Shown here in pieces: positions 15,301 through 21,899 of a stretch of DNA of 27,213 bases. The stretch is taken from IMG/VR virus record IMGVR_UViG_3300030102_004644, positions 1 to 27,213 of that record. One strand, 5' to 3'. The position numbers were made by a program, and so were the translations under genes. Source of the stretch: a virus. Position 1 is the first letter of the stretch. The number at the start of each line of letters is the position of its first letter. Below the pieces are notes generated by a model. That model saw only the letters and a program-made list of their open reading frames with translations, was not told where the DNA came from and did no database searches.

Positions 15301-15542
15301 TTACATACGACGACGCACCAAACTATCGATACAGAGGCTATCGATACGTTCCGCAGATCATGCACGAAGACGAGGAAGGCATCAGGAAGGCCAGCCACTT
15401 TGTGTTCAAGGTCGAGAACTACAACCCCAACCGCAGCGGCATTGCCCTGCCTGACTTCAGCATCAATGCGTCACCCTATCGCTGGCTGACCTATGACGAG
15501 TTCAAGCATCACATCGACAACTTGGGAGAAGATGATGACTAA
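15297..15542 (+). CDS. Small acidic hypothetical protein
   Basis: This 81-residue protein starts MITYDDAPNYRYRGYRYVPQ. I prefer the ATG at 15297, which has GGGAG 6 nt upstream and overlaps the HNH stop as ATGA, to the ATG at 15285, which has no ribosome site. It is rich in Tyr and Asp, ends with the acidic LGEDDD, and contains a SPYRWLTYDEFKHHIDN segment. It is part of a coupled run of four genes (HNH to the membrane protein). Function unknown. Confidence 0.65.
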   Translation: MITYDDAPNYRYRGYRYVPQIMHEDEEGIRKASHFVFKVENYNPNRSGIALPDFSINASPYRWLTYDEFKHHIDNLGEDDD

Positions 15543-15717
15543 GAACGAACGTGATAACCTGAAGGTTATCGGAAATCTTTTGCAGATCATGTTTGAACAG
15601 GGTCTGCCGTTTAAGTGGGCGGTTGAGTATGAGGCCGCTGTCGAGGCTTACAAGACTATGGGCGGTCCAACACCAGATGTTGGCGTTCATCCAGAAAGCA
15701 GGGGGTTAACGAAATGA
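15535..15717 (+). CDS. Small hypothetical protein
   Basis: This 60-residue protein starts MTKNERDNLKVIGNLLQIMF. GGGAG lies 6 nt before the ATG at 15535; another ATG at 15532 would be only 3 nt from it. A single amphipathic helix (LKVIGNLLQIMFEQGLPFKW) is followed by a second helix (VEYEAAVEAYKTMG) and a Pro/Gly tail. It overlaps its upstream neighbour by 8 nt and its downstream neighbour by ATGA. No family recognised. Confidence 0.6.
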   Translation: MTKNERDNLKVIGNLLQIMFEQGLPFKWAVEYEAAVEAYKTMGGPTPDVGVHPESRGLTK

Positions 15718-15884
15718 GGTACTACGCATATTTTCTGGTTGGCTTTATCGGCATGATCTTTGGTGCCGGTATGGCTGAAGACCCTTCAATGAACCTTTTC
15801 TACGGCGTTGCCGTGCTTTATCCATCTGTCGGCCTTTTGTGCTACAGTATGGTCAGGCTCGTGATGAAAAAGCATGGCCACTGA
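15714..15884 (+). CDS. Small two-helix membrane protein
   Basis: This 56-residue protein reads MRYYAYFLVGFIGMIFGAGM, then AEDPSMN, then LFYGVAVLYPSVGLLCYSMV and the basic tail RLVMKKHGH. It has two hydrophobic segments (about 4-20 and 28-50) joined by a short acidic loop, with positive charge at the C-terminal side. Its start overlaps the upstream stop as ATGA, so it is translated with the preceding small genes. An inner-membrane location is likely. Size and topology would fit a small holin-like or superinfection protein, but no lysis enzyme is nearby, so I give no function. Confidence 0.6.
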   Translation: MRYYAYFLVGFIGMIFGAGMAEDPSMNLFYGVAVLYPSVGLLCYSMVRLVMKKHGH

Positions 15885-15886
15885 CT

Positions 15887-15947
15887 TGTGCGGTGAGTTG
15901 TTGGTAGGCTTGAGGGACGCCTAAAGTATGTCGTGTTTCACCGCACA
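15887..15947 (+). other. Long-range inverted repeat in an intergenic leader
   Basis: TGTGCGGTGA (15887-15896) and TCACCGCACA (15938-15947) form a perfect 10-bp stem across a 41-nt interval. The interval contains a smaller AGGC/GCCT stem around a 9-nt loop. Together they could fold as a two-level RNA structure. It sits in the 173-bp gap after the membrane-protein gene, ahead of another hairpin (15985-16018). I do not recognise a known RNA family. Confidence 0.4.
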
Positions 15948-15984
15948 GGTGCATCCCTAACACACATACACCCTCACCAAGAGC

Positions 15985-16018
15985 GAAAGGGGCAGGACGC
16001 ACGGGTCTTGCCCCTTTC
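15985..16018 (+). terminator. Strong 14-bp intergenic hairpin
   Basis: GAAAGGGGCAGGAC and GTCTTGCCCCTTTC pair over 14 bp with one G-T wobble around a 6-nt loop. It is followed by CATTTCGTACC and dyad copy 5. It probably ends the transcript of the small-gene cluster upstream, although the T-run is short. Confidence 0.65.
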
Positions 16019-16021
16019 CAT

Positions 16022-16039
16022 TTCGTACCATCGTACAAA
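16022..16039. promoter_or_regulatory. Dyad operator-like site, copy 5 (spacer CATC)
   Basis: TTCGTAC-CATC-GTACAAA. It lies 3 nt after the 14-bp hairpin and 18 nt before the next ATG. Confidence 0.8.
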
Positions 16040-16057
16040 TCCAACCACGAGGTAATG

Positions 16058-17239
16058 ATGTCTGAAAATGAAAACGACCTCTTCAATGAGGTGATGCTGG
16101 CATTGGCGATGCCAAATCGCATGCTGGTAAATCGTGACGTTCAACGGCCACAAACGCACAAGGGTGCGGATTGGTCTATACGAAACACCCGCCAGCTTTT
16201 GTCTGGCTCAACCAAGTTTATCGTAAGTGACAGCCTGTTGCATCACGCTGTTCTTGCATCACTGGTCAAGCCAAAGGCTCTTCTTGAGGCTTGCAAGTGG
16301 GCTATGCCACCCATCGAAAATATGTGGATTGAGTGGAATGAACACCGCCGCGTAGAACTTATGGCAGAGCAGCTTAAATCCATGGGCATCAAGATAGCTG
16401 AAGAGAGTGACGACGCATATCGCTCTGAGCGAGTGGGGTATCACATATCCCCTGTCAAAGGGCTGAACATGTATTCCCTTTTCTTTCGGGATACTGACAA
16501 CAAAATCGCTGTTCCTCTAAATGCTTTCTACATCAAGAACGAAGAGACCATATCGGCAGAAGAGTTCGTGCGAGACCGCGAAACAAATATGTTTCACACA
16601 CAAAAAGACTTGAAAGATACCGATGCAGGTCTGGAGTTTTTTGAAGAGCATCAGGCTGTGTATGGCAAGGTTCTCTTGGGAACACCCTACTGTTCCGACA
16701 TATTTTCTGGGCCTGAGCATCAGAAGTATATCGATCAAGTGTGCCGACGCATGACGTTTGGCATGCACCCACTTGCTGGTGCTGCGTATCAAACCAGCTT
16801 TGTGAACCCGGTGGATAGTGGCATCTTAAAAACGCCCAGTGATTTCAAGCGTTGGTTCGACGCATCAATACAGATGAATTATGGGGACGCTCGTTTTCTG
16901 ATGACGCTGATGGCGCTTATCAACTACCCCAACATTCTGATTGAGCGTGATCAGCCAGAGGCGCAGCAGCGCATGATTGCTGGTCGTCGTGTGCCTCGCA
17001 ACGAGATGCGGGTGATCGAACTTGATCTGCCCAAGCCTCGCGGCGTCACCCGCTACCAGCGCATGTTCAAGGGCATGGGTACGCCTAAGCGTCAGCATGT
17101 TCGGCGCGGTCATGTCCGCCGGATAAAGCACAAGGACGGCACAGAGACCACTCGCTGGATACCTGAGATGGTTGTCGGTGACCCAAGCCTTGGCCGCATC
17201 GATCACCAGTATGATTTGAAGACAAAGGGGTCGAAATGA
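16058..17239 (+). CDS. Conserved-looking phage protein of unknown function
   Basis: This 393-residue protein starts MSENENDLFNEVMLALAMPN. ATGs occur at 16055 and 16058; the second is better spaced (5 nt) from GAGG. The body is mixed helix/strand with no membrane segment. The C-terminal ~90 residues are strongly basic, with RGVTRYQRMFKGMGTPKRQH, VRRGHVRRIKHKDGTETTRW and IPEMVVGDPSLGRIDHQYDL. That pattern (basic H.VRGH.R, then a W-I...GD.SLG motif) recurs at the end of uncharacterised phage proteins as I recall it. It could bind nucleic acid. The stop overlaps the next start as ATGA. Function not recognised. Confidence 0.75.
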   Translation: MSENENDLFNEVMLALAMPNRMLVNRDVQRPQTHKGADWSIRNTRQLLSGSTKFIVSDSLLHHAVLASLVKPKALLEACKWAMPPIENMWIEWNEHRRVELMAEQLKSMGIKIAEESDDAYRSERVGYHISPVKGLNMYSLFFRDTDNKIAVPLNAFYIKNEETISAEEFVRDRETNMFHTQKDLKDTDAGLEFFEEHQAVYGKVLLGTPYCSDIFSGPEHQKYIDQVCRRMTFGMHPLAGAAYQTSFVNPVDSGILKTPSDFKRWFDASIQMNYGDARFLMTLMALINYPNILIERDQPEAQQRMIAGRRVPRNEMRVIELDLPKPRGVTRYQRMFKGMGTPKRQHVRRGHVRRIKHKDGTETTRWIPEMVVGDPSLGRIDHQYDLKTKGSK

Positions 17240-17424
17240 AAAAGCCCTTTCAAACATACAAGTGTCATGTTTGCGGAAAGCTGCATGACAAGAACAAGGT
17301 CGATAATCAAAAACTTGGAAACACCCACATGATGGATGGCAGTATTGGCGGCAAAGCTGTTTTATTTTGCTTCACCAAATCATGCGTAGTTCGTTACAAA
17401 GAGGAGAGGGCCAATGAAGCCTAG
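17236..17424 (+). CDS. Small putative zinc-binding protein
   Basis: This 62-residue basic protein has CHVCGKLH (C10, C13, H17) and a second cysteine pair CFTKSC (C45, C50), enough for one zinc site. It starts MKKPFQTYKCHVCGKLHDKN, coupled to the upstream gene by ATGA. It overlaps the next gene by 11 nt. No larger family recognised; a nucleic-acid or adaptor role is a guess. Confidence 0.65.
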   Translation: MKKPFQTYKCHVCGKLHDKNKVDNQKLGNTHMMDGSIGGKAVLFCFTKSCVVRYKEERANEA

Positions 17425-17611
17425 AAGAGCAGACGCTTATTTCGTGTGTCAGCAGCAGTTGGCAGAGGTAATCAGGGCAACTGAACGCATCTTGCTTATG
17501 GACGAGTTCCCTGATCCATCTCCAGAAAAAGACATGCTCGACATGGCTGTCAGCAATTTGCAGCAAGCGCAGAGTGATTTGATGAAGGCGCGTTTGCGTA
17601 TGCACGAATAA
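17414..17611 (+). CDS. Small helical hypothetical protein
   Basis: This 65-residue protein starts MKPRRADAYFVCQQQLAEVI. It forms two likely helices split by a Pro-rich turn (MDEFPDPSPEKDM), the second being LDMAVSNLQQAQSDLMKARL. GGAG lies 7 nt before the ATG inside the upstream gene. It is the last gene before a strong hairpin (17612-17639). It resembles many short coiled-coil accessory proteins; no function can be assigned. Confidence 0.6.
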   Translation: MKPRRADAYFVCQQQLAEVIRATERILLMDEFPDPSPEKDMLDMAVSNLQQAQSDLMKARLRMHE

Positions 17612-17639
17612 AAATGGGGGGCCGAAAGGCCCCCCATTT
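17612..17639. terminator. Bidirectional terminator between convergent genes
   Basis: AAATGGGGGGCC-GAAA-GGCCCCCCATTT is a perfect 12-bp stem with a GNRA-type tetraloop. It begins at the base after the stop of the rightward gene. Read on the minus strand it is followed by TTATTCG after an ATTTTT tract, so it works well for the leftward primase-helicase transcript. On the plus strand the T-tract is shorter. Confidence 0.85.
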
Positions 17640-17681
17640 GTCTTGGGAGTTGTAACCTATTGCACCAGATCACGCTCCACC

Positions 17682-17699
17682 TTTATACCATCGTACAAA
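17682..17699. promoter_or_regulatory. Dyad operator-like site, copy 6 (spacer CATC)
   Basis: TTTATAC-CATC-GTACAAA, one position off the consensus. It lies between the convergent terminator and the stop codon of the primase-helicase gene, 9 bp from that stop, where neither neighbour starts. A simple promoter-operator role is hard to see at this copy. Confidence 0.7.
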
Positions 17700-17708
17700 T
17701 TTAGTCAA

Positions 17709-19472
17709 CTAGAACGGCGCATCGTTTTCATTGTAGGTCGGTGTGTACGTCATGGCCGCGAATGGATCGTGGTCTGTTTCTGAGTATCGGCTGGTGATCG
17801 GATTGAAATAAAGTTCAGCCATACCCTGCTTTCCCACCCATGAAAACCTACACTTCCACACATGCACTTCACTTATCGACGAGTTGATCGGGTCTGGCCG
17901 ATGCACGGACAGGCCCACATCTGCTTTTGCAAACCATGCCGCCGACCCTGAGATGTCGTAGCCCTTGGGGGCTGGCACCTTGCCATCCTGACCTCGCATC
18001 ATCTTTGTCGGGTGTGCAACGAACCAGAGATGGATGTCGTGGCTCTGGGCGAAGATGCGAAGCTGGGTCAGCATCTCGCTGATCCAATCGGTCTCGCTGA
18101 TGTCACTGGTCTTGGCGATGTAGTTGTAGGGGTCAATGATTGCCCCTCGTATGCCGTGGCGCATCACGGCGATCTTCAGCCGTTCAATGATACCATCGAT
18201 GGTCGCCATGCTGCCGTCGTTCTGATACAGGAAGCTGAAGTGTTCCTTCACAAACGACTTGCCCCTCTCCAGTTCTTCTGCGGTCAGTCGAGGCGTGACC
18301 CCTTGGAAGAACGGCTTTGAAAAATGCTTGCTGATGATCTTGGCAATGTGGATGCGCGGCTCGTTCTCAAAGGAACAGATGGCAAACTTCCAGCCCAGCC
18401 GTTCCGCAAGGTTTACCATGATCTGATCGATGAACTCTGACTTGCCCGATGATGGATGCCCAGTGACCACGGTAAGCTGGCCGGTGACTATCGAATACAG
18501 TTCATCCACTCCACTGTACCCAGTGGCCACACCCTTGCCGATACCGTTCTCGTAAATGTCGTCAAGCTGGTCGTAGAAGTGAGAGGCGTCGTACAGACCG
18601 GCAACTGGCCATGGCTGACAATCGACCACCATTTTCTCGACGGCCTTCCTGCCATGCTTCATCAGAACATCGTTGGCATCTTTGCAGCCGTCTGGATATT
18701 CGATCTTCCAGCATCTGTCTTTGCCGATGCGTCGAGCAATCTCTTCTGCCATTGCCTGACCAGCGCTGTCGCCGTCTGTCGCTATAATGACACGGTTGGC
18801 TGCGTCTATCTTTTCTTTTGCGTCCCATAGAAACTTGAATTTGTTGTCTTCTTTTGGGTCTATCTTTCCATCGACAACCTTCATCACCGCGCCATTCGGG
18901 ACGGACACGCTGCTCTCAAAGCCGCACTCGACCATGGTCAAGCAGTCTATCTCGCCCTCGCAAATATACAGATCATCATTTCTGACAACGGCGTCGAGAT
19001 TGAAAAAAGACGCTGGCGCACCGTTGCAGGAAAACCCCTTCTCGGTCAGCGGCCTGTTCTTTGTCGCGTATATCTGGCCTTGGTTCATGTAGGGGAACAT
19101 GGCGATATCTACCTCTTTTCCAATTCCCCTGATGTATCCAGATCCAGATTTTATGTTTGCCTGACGCGCAGTTTCTTCACTGATCCCACGCTTCTTCAGC
19201 CATTCCAATGTCTGCTTGTTCAGTTCTCCAATGTTATCCTGCTTTGCCAACGTCATTACTTTTCTCCCAGACGCAATAGGTTTCTCCTCCAACGGCACAA
19301 CACCACTGGCTTGGCAATGCCAGCATTGGTACAGAGTGCTGTCAGACTCAACGCGCAACGAAAGTGTGCGCTCGTTTTTCTTTTTTCGGGTTTTGGAGCA
19401 GATCGGGCAAGCTATTTTATGCTGGCCCTGCCCCTTGCGGACGGATTCACCGCGTATGTGTGCTTCAATCAT
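17709..19472 (-). CDS. Primase-helicase, T7 gp4 / Twinkle-like
   Basis: This 587-residue bifunctional replication protein has three parts. The N-terminal zinc site has CPIC (C22, C25) and CWHC (C50, C53). A Toprim-type primase core follows with CEGEID (E172) and ATDGDSAG (D233, D235). The C-terminal RecA-like helicase has Walker A GHPSSGKS (338-345), Walker B GAIIDP and FVAHPTK (H487). It should unwind the fork and lay down primers. The ATG at 19472 is chosen because GGGAG is 7 nt upstream; a TTG two codons earlier is inferior. It ends NENDAPF, an acidic tip with terminal Phe resembling partner-binding tails of T7 gp4 or SSB. It is on the minus strand, against the surrounding early genes, and is bracketed by dyad copies 6 and 7. 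Confidence 0.92.
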   Translation of the reverse strand: MIEAHIRGESVRKGQGQHKIACPICSKTRKKKNERTLSLRVESDSTLYQCWHCQASGVVPLEEKPIASGRKVMTLAKQDNIGELNKQTLEWLKKRGISEETARQANIKSGSGYIRGIGKEVDIAMFPYMNQGQIYATKNRPLTEKGFSCNGAPASFFNLDAVVRNDDLYICEGEIDCLTMVECGFESSVSVPNGAVMKVVDGKIDPKEDNKFKFLWDAKEKIDAANRVIIATDGDSAGQAMAEEIARRIGKDRCWKIEYPDGCKDANDVLMKHGRKAVEKMVVDCQPWPVAGLYDASHFYDQLDDIYENGIGKGVATGYSGVDELYSIVTGQLTVVTGHPSSGKSEFIDQIMVNLAERLGWKFAICSFENEPRIHIAKIISKHFSKPFFQGVTPRLTAEELERGKSFVKEHFSFLYQNDGSMATIDGIIERLKIAVMRHGIRGAIIDPYNYIAKTSDISETDWISEMLTQLRIFAQSHDIHLWFVAHPTKMMRGQDGKVPAPKGYDISGSAAWFAKADVGLSVHRPDPINSSISEVHVWKCRFSWVGKQGMAELYFNPITSRYSETDHDPFAAMTYTPTYNENDAPF

Positions 19473-19552
19473 AATCAATCTCCCAAGACGAAGACAGATT
19501 ATGTGGGTGCCAACATCAAGTCAATGCGGTTTTTCCCTATAGTTCATATGTT

Positions 19553-19596
19553 CTATATAGAGCATATTATGTATTATATATAATATATATAAATAC
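19553..19596. promoter_or_regulatory. AT-rich element upstream of the primase-helicase
   Basis: About 45 bp of nearly pure A/T lie between the RusA-like gene and the primase-helicase. On the plus strand it holds ATATAGAGC, then TTATGTATTATATATA, the same words as in the element at 7397-7446 but on the opposite strand. It contains TATAAT-like hexamers on both strands. It could be a promoter for the leftward gene or a melting element of an origin. Confidence 0.45.
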
Positions 19597-19617
19597 TCTT
19601 ACATAGCTCATATGTAA

Positions 19618-19635
19618 TTTGTACTAGGGTACAAA
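19618..19635. promoter_or_regulatory. Dyad operator-like site, copy 7 (spacer TAGG)
   Basis: TTTGTAC-TAGG-GTACAAA, a perfect dyad. It contains the TAG stop codon of the RusA-like gene (19624-19626) and lies 145 bp upstream of the primase-helicase start on the minus strand. Confidence 0.75.
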
Positions 19636-20016
19636 ACACGATGTGTTTTCTAGATCTGCCTCCTGAGATATACGCGATACTTTTATGATTGTTCTTGGCC
19701 GCTCTTTGTCCAAGCCCCAGAAGATATGCTTCTGTTTCACTTGTCTGTCGTTCTTGTAGATGAAGCCCTGCATCAGGTCGAGTATCAGGCTTTCATCAAG
19801 GTCAGGTCTTCTGCTGGCATAAAAGATTTTCATGTGGACTGACAGGTCGCCATCCATCATTTCGTCAAGCCTTGGACACTGGGCATTGAACATCTTGGCG
19901 TAGAGCCTTGCCTTGTCGCTTTTGATCGAAGCCGGTTTGCCGCTGATCAGAACGATCTTTCTGCTGTTGGCCTTGGACGCTGGTTCGCCCTCAATCGTGA
20001 ACGAATAATTCTCCAT
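19624..20016 (-). CDS. rusA: RusA-like Holliday-junction resolvase
   Basis: This 130-residue protein matches the RusA length of about 120. I use the ATG at 20016 because GGGGAG lies 10 nt upstream; longer frames have no ribosome site and overlap the divergent exonuclease gene. The first segment, FTIEGEPASKANSRKIV, is like the RusA N-terminal strand. The metal-binding region is RRPDLDESLILDLMQGFIYK, then NDRQV, with acidic residues D72, D74 and D90. The family pattern is usually DLDN..K..LD.L, then DD.Q. Here Asn is Glu75 and the catalytic Lys (K76 in E. coli) is Ile78. It probably cuts branched recombination or replication DNA, but the missing lysine makes activity uncertain. Confidence 0.75.
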   Translation of the reverse strand: MENYSFTIEGEPASKANSRKIVLISGKPASIKSDKARLYAKMFNAQCPRLDEMMDGDLSVHMKIFYASRRPDLDESLILDLMQGFIYKNDRQVKQKHIFWGLDKERPRTIIKVSRISQEADLENTSCFVP

Positions 20017-20060
20017 TGACTTGGTTCTCCCCATTTGATAAAACTCGCATAGGAGTTGTA

Positions 20061-20936
20061 ATGCACATAACAAACAATCACGGCTTACCACAAGCATTTG
20101 TGGACTTTGCTCGTTCCGACAAATACAGCAAGGGTGCTGCGGATATTTCTGCCACCTCACTCATTGACAGCCCTCGTGTGCGTCTGATGCGGGAGCATCA
20201 TGCCAGCGACAGGCAGATCGATGTTGTGGATATGATCTGGCCCCTGTTCGGGACAGCCGTTCACCATGTTCTTGAGAGCAGCAAACCATCAGATAATGTG
20301 ATCCTAGAAGAGCGTCTGTTCGCAAATGTTGATGGTTGGATATTGTCTGGCGCGATAGATCATCAACAGATCACCGGCAACAGTGTTCACCTTACCGACT
20401 ACAAAGTGACCAGCGTTTGGTCTGTCATCCACGGCAAAGTCGAGTGGGAGCGGCAGCTTAACGTCTATGCGTATCTGGTATCGAAGTCTAAGGGCATGGA
20501 TGTAACCGGCCTGTCCATCTGCGCGGTGCTGCGAGATTGGAACAAGCGGGATGCCGCGAACAGAGCCGACTATCCACAATCACCTGTGACCATCGTGGAC
20601 ATACCTCTTTGGGGCAGTGGTGATCGTTTATCCTACATCCATGACAGAGTGCGACTGCATCAAGAGGCGCAGCTTGAGTACGATATGGAGCAATCTTTCA
20701 CCGCCTGTTCTGACGATGATCGCTGGAAGAAGGAAGACAGTTGGGCGGTGAAGAAGAAGGGCCTGAAGAGGGCCTTGCGGGTTTTCAAGGATGAAACCGA
20801 AGCGAAGAATTTCTCTGACGGACAATCTGTCCCGACAGAGATAGAGCATCGTGCTGGGGAGTTCACGCGATGCAAAGGCAACTACTGCGGTGTTGCCGAA
20901 TTTTGCAACCAGTATCAAGGAGACAACAATGAGTAG
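20061..20936 (+). CDS. PD-(D/E)XK exonuclease, Cas4/RecB-like
   Basis: This 291-residue nuclease shows the RecB/Cas4-type core. It has FGTAVHHVLE (H68), LSGAIDH (D100), LTDYKVTS (D113-x-K115) and the downstream QLNVYAYL (Q132...Y136). The C-terminus has CKGNYCGVAEFC (C271, C276, C282), and C216 lies upstream. Four cysteines in that order resemble the iron-sulfur cluster of Cas4-like nucleases. The start at 20061 follows AGGAG by 5 nt; a longer frame would begin inside the divergent RusA gene. It overlaps the annealing-protein gene by 8 nt. Together they would form an exonuclease-annealase pair like lambda Exo-Beta, in which the nuclease resects ends to expose single strands. Confidence 0.85.
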   Translation: MHITNNHGLPQAFVDFARSDKYSKGAADISATSLIDSPRVRLMREHHASDRQIDVVDMIWPLFGTAVHHVLESSKPSDNVILEERLFANVDGWILSGAIDHQQITGNSVHLTDYKVTSVWSVIHGKVEWERQLNVYAYLVSKSKGMDVTGLSICAVLRDWNKRDAANRADYPQSPVTIVDIPLWGSGDRLSYIHDRVRLHQEAQLEYDMEQSFTACSDDDRWKKEDSWAVKKKGLKRALRVFKDETEAKNFSDGQSVPTEIEHRAGEFTRCKGNYCGVAEFCNQYQGDNNE

Positions 20937-21588
20937 TGTTTGGGAAACGCTATCGAAGATTGATGTGTCTAAGCACACAGAGGAGAAGAATGGTCTTACA
21001 TACCTCAGTTGGGCTTGGGCTTGGGGTATTGTGAAACAACACTATCCCCTCGCCAGATTTCAAAAGAATTTGTTCGATAGTACAAATACCAAGATGCCAT
21101 ACATGATAGACCCCTCGGGTTTTGCTTTTGTATCGGTCACGGTTTTTATCGAAGACGAGGAACAGACAGAGTTACTTCCTGTTCTTGACTACGCGAATAA
21201 GCCTGTTGCCAACCCCAACAGTTTCCAAGTGAATACCGCTCTGCAACGGTGCCTTGCCAAGTGCTGCGCTATGCACGGACTTGGCCACTACATCTATGCC
21301 GGTGAGGATTTGCCCCAAGGCGTAGAGAAGACTGTTTCTGTAGAGGACGCTGAGGGCAATAAGAAGGACGTACAGGGCCTTGAGACGCTGGCAGAGGTGT
21401 TCACCACATGGATACCTGAATGTGCCGACATCAAGGCTCTGAGGGGCTTCTGGGCGTCGAACAAAGAGGCCATAGAAATACTCCAGAGTGGCGATAGAGA
21501 ACTCTATGACATGGTCTATGGGCTGTTCATAGAGCGTTCAAACGCTTTGAAGAAGAAAGATGCCAAACCAAAAGGAGAAGCGGCATGA
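20929..21588 (+). CDS. Single-strand annealing protein, DUF1071/Sak3 type
   Basis: This 219-residue protein starts MSSVWETLSKIDVSKHTEEK and has TYLSWAWAWGIVKQHYP (residues 24-40). The LSWAWAW word marks the DUF1071/Sak3 family of phage recombinases, which are distantly Rad52-like. Further family-like segments are GFAFVSVTVFIEDEEQTELL, then NTALQRCLAKCCAMHGLGHY. It should coat and anneal complementary single strands exposed by the upstream exonuclease. AAGGAG precedes the ATG by 6 nt, inside the end of the exonuclease gene. The next gene starts at its stop (ATGA). The coding region contains one degenerate copy of the dyad motif (21069-21086). Confidence 0.88.
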   Translation: MSSVWETLSKIDVSKHTEEKNGLTYLSWAWAWGIVKQHYPLARFQKNLFDSTNTKMPYMIDPSGFAFVSVTVFIEDEEQTELLPVLDYANKPVANPNSFQVNTALQRCLAKCCAMHGLGHYIYAGEDLPQGVEKTVSVEDAEGNKKDVQGLETLAEVFTTWIPECADIKALRGFWASNKEAIEILQSGDRELYDMVYGLFIERSNALKKKDAKPKGEAA

Positions 21589-21899
21589 CTGATTACCCAC
21601 CCGGTGGCGTTCTGTTTTCCAACAAGCGCAAGAAGACAGAGACGCAGCCAGACTTCACTGGCGACCTAGAGTTGTCCGACGAGGTTGTGTCTGATCTGGT
21701 TAGCCAGATGGAAAGAGGCGTTAAGAAGCCGAAGATAGCCCTAGCTGGCTGGAAGAAAGTCAGCAAGAAGGGCCTTCACTTTGTGTCTCTGAGAGGCTCT
21801 GTGTTCAAGGAGCGTGAAGAGCGTCCGCCACAGAAGCCAGCAGACGACTTCAACATGGGGCCGTCGAAGGTAGCGGATGAAGACACAATTCCGTTCTAA
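21585..21899 (+). CDS. Small protein with SSB-like acidic C-terminal tip
   Basis: This 104-residue protein starts MTDYPPGGVLFSNKRKKTET. The N-terminal GVLFSNKRKK...PDFTGDLEL and the central IALAGWKKVSKKGLHFVSLR resemble small phage and DUF736-like proteins with an AW.K.SKKG..F.SL core. It ends KVADEDTIPF, almost the same as the SSB tip that recruits partner enzymes (E. coli SSB ends DDDIPF). Translation is coupled to the annealing protein by ATGA. It may be a small single-stranded DNA-binding or recombination partner protein. The tail and position are seen directly; the DNA-binding role is inferred. Confidence 0.65.
   Translation: MTDYPPGGVLFSNKRKKTETQPDFTGDLELSDEVVSDLVSQMERGVKKPKIALAGWKKVSKKGLHFVSLRGSVFKEREERPPQKPADDFNMGPSKVADEDTIPF

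Noticed and set aside
20016-20060. Possible promoter TTGACT...GATAAA for the exonuclease gene.
   Set aside because: Spacing is off by one to two bases and it overlaps the RusA start; too weak to call as a feature.
20017-20160. Longer N-terminal form of the RusA-like protein.
   Set aside because: The extra residues are Cys-rich and unlike RusA, lack a ribosome site, and overlap the start of the divergent exonuclease gene. The ATG at 20016 gives the family's normal length.
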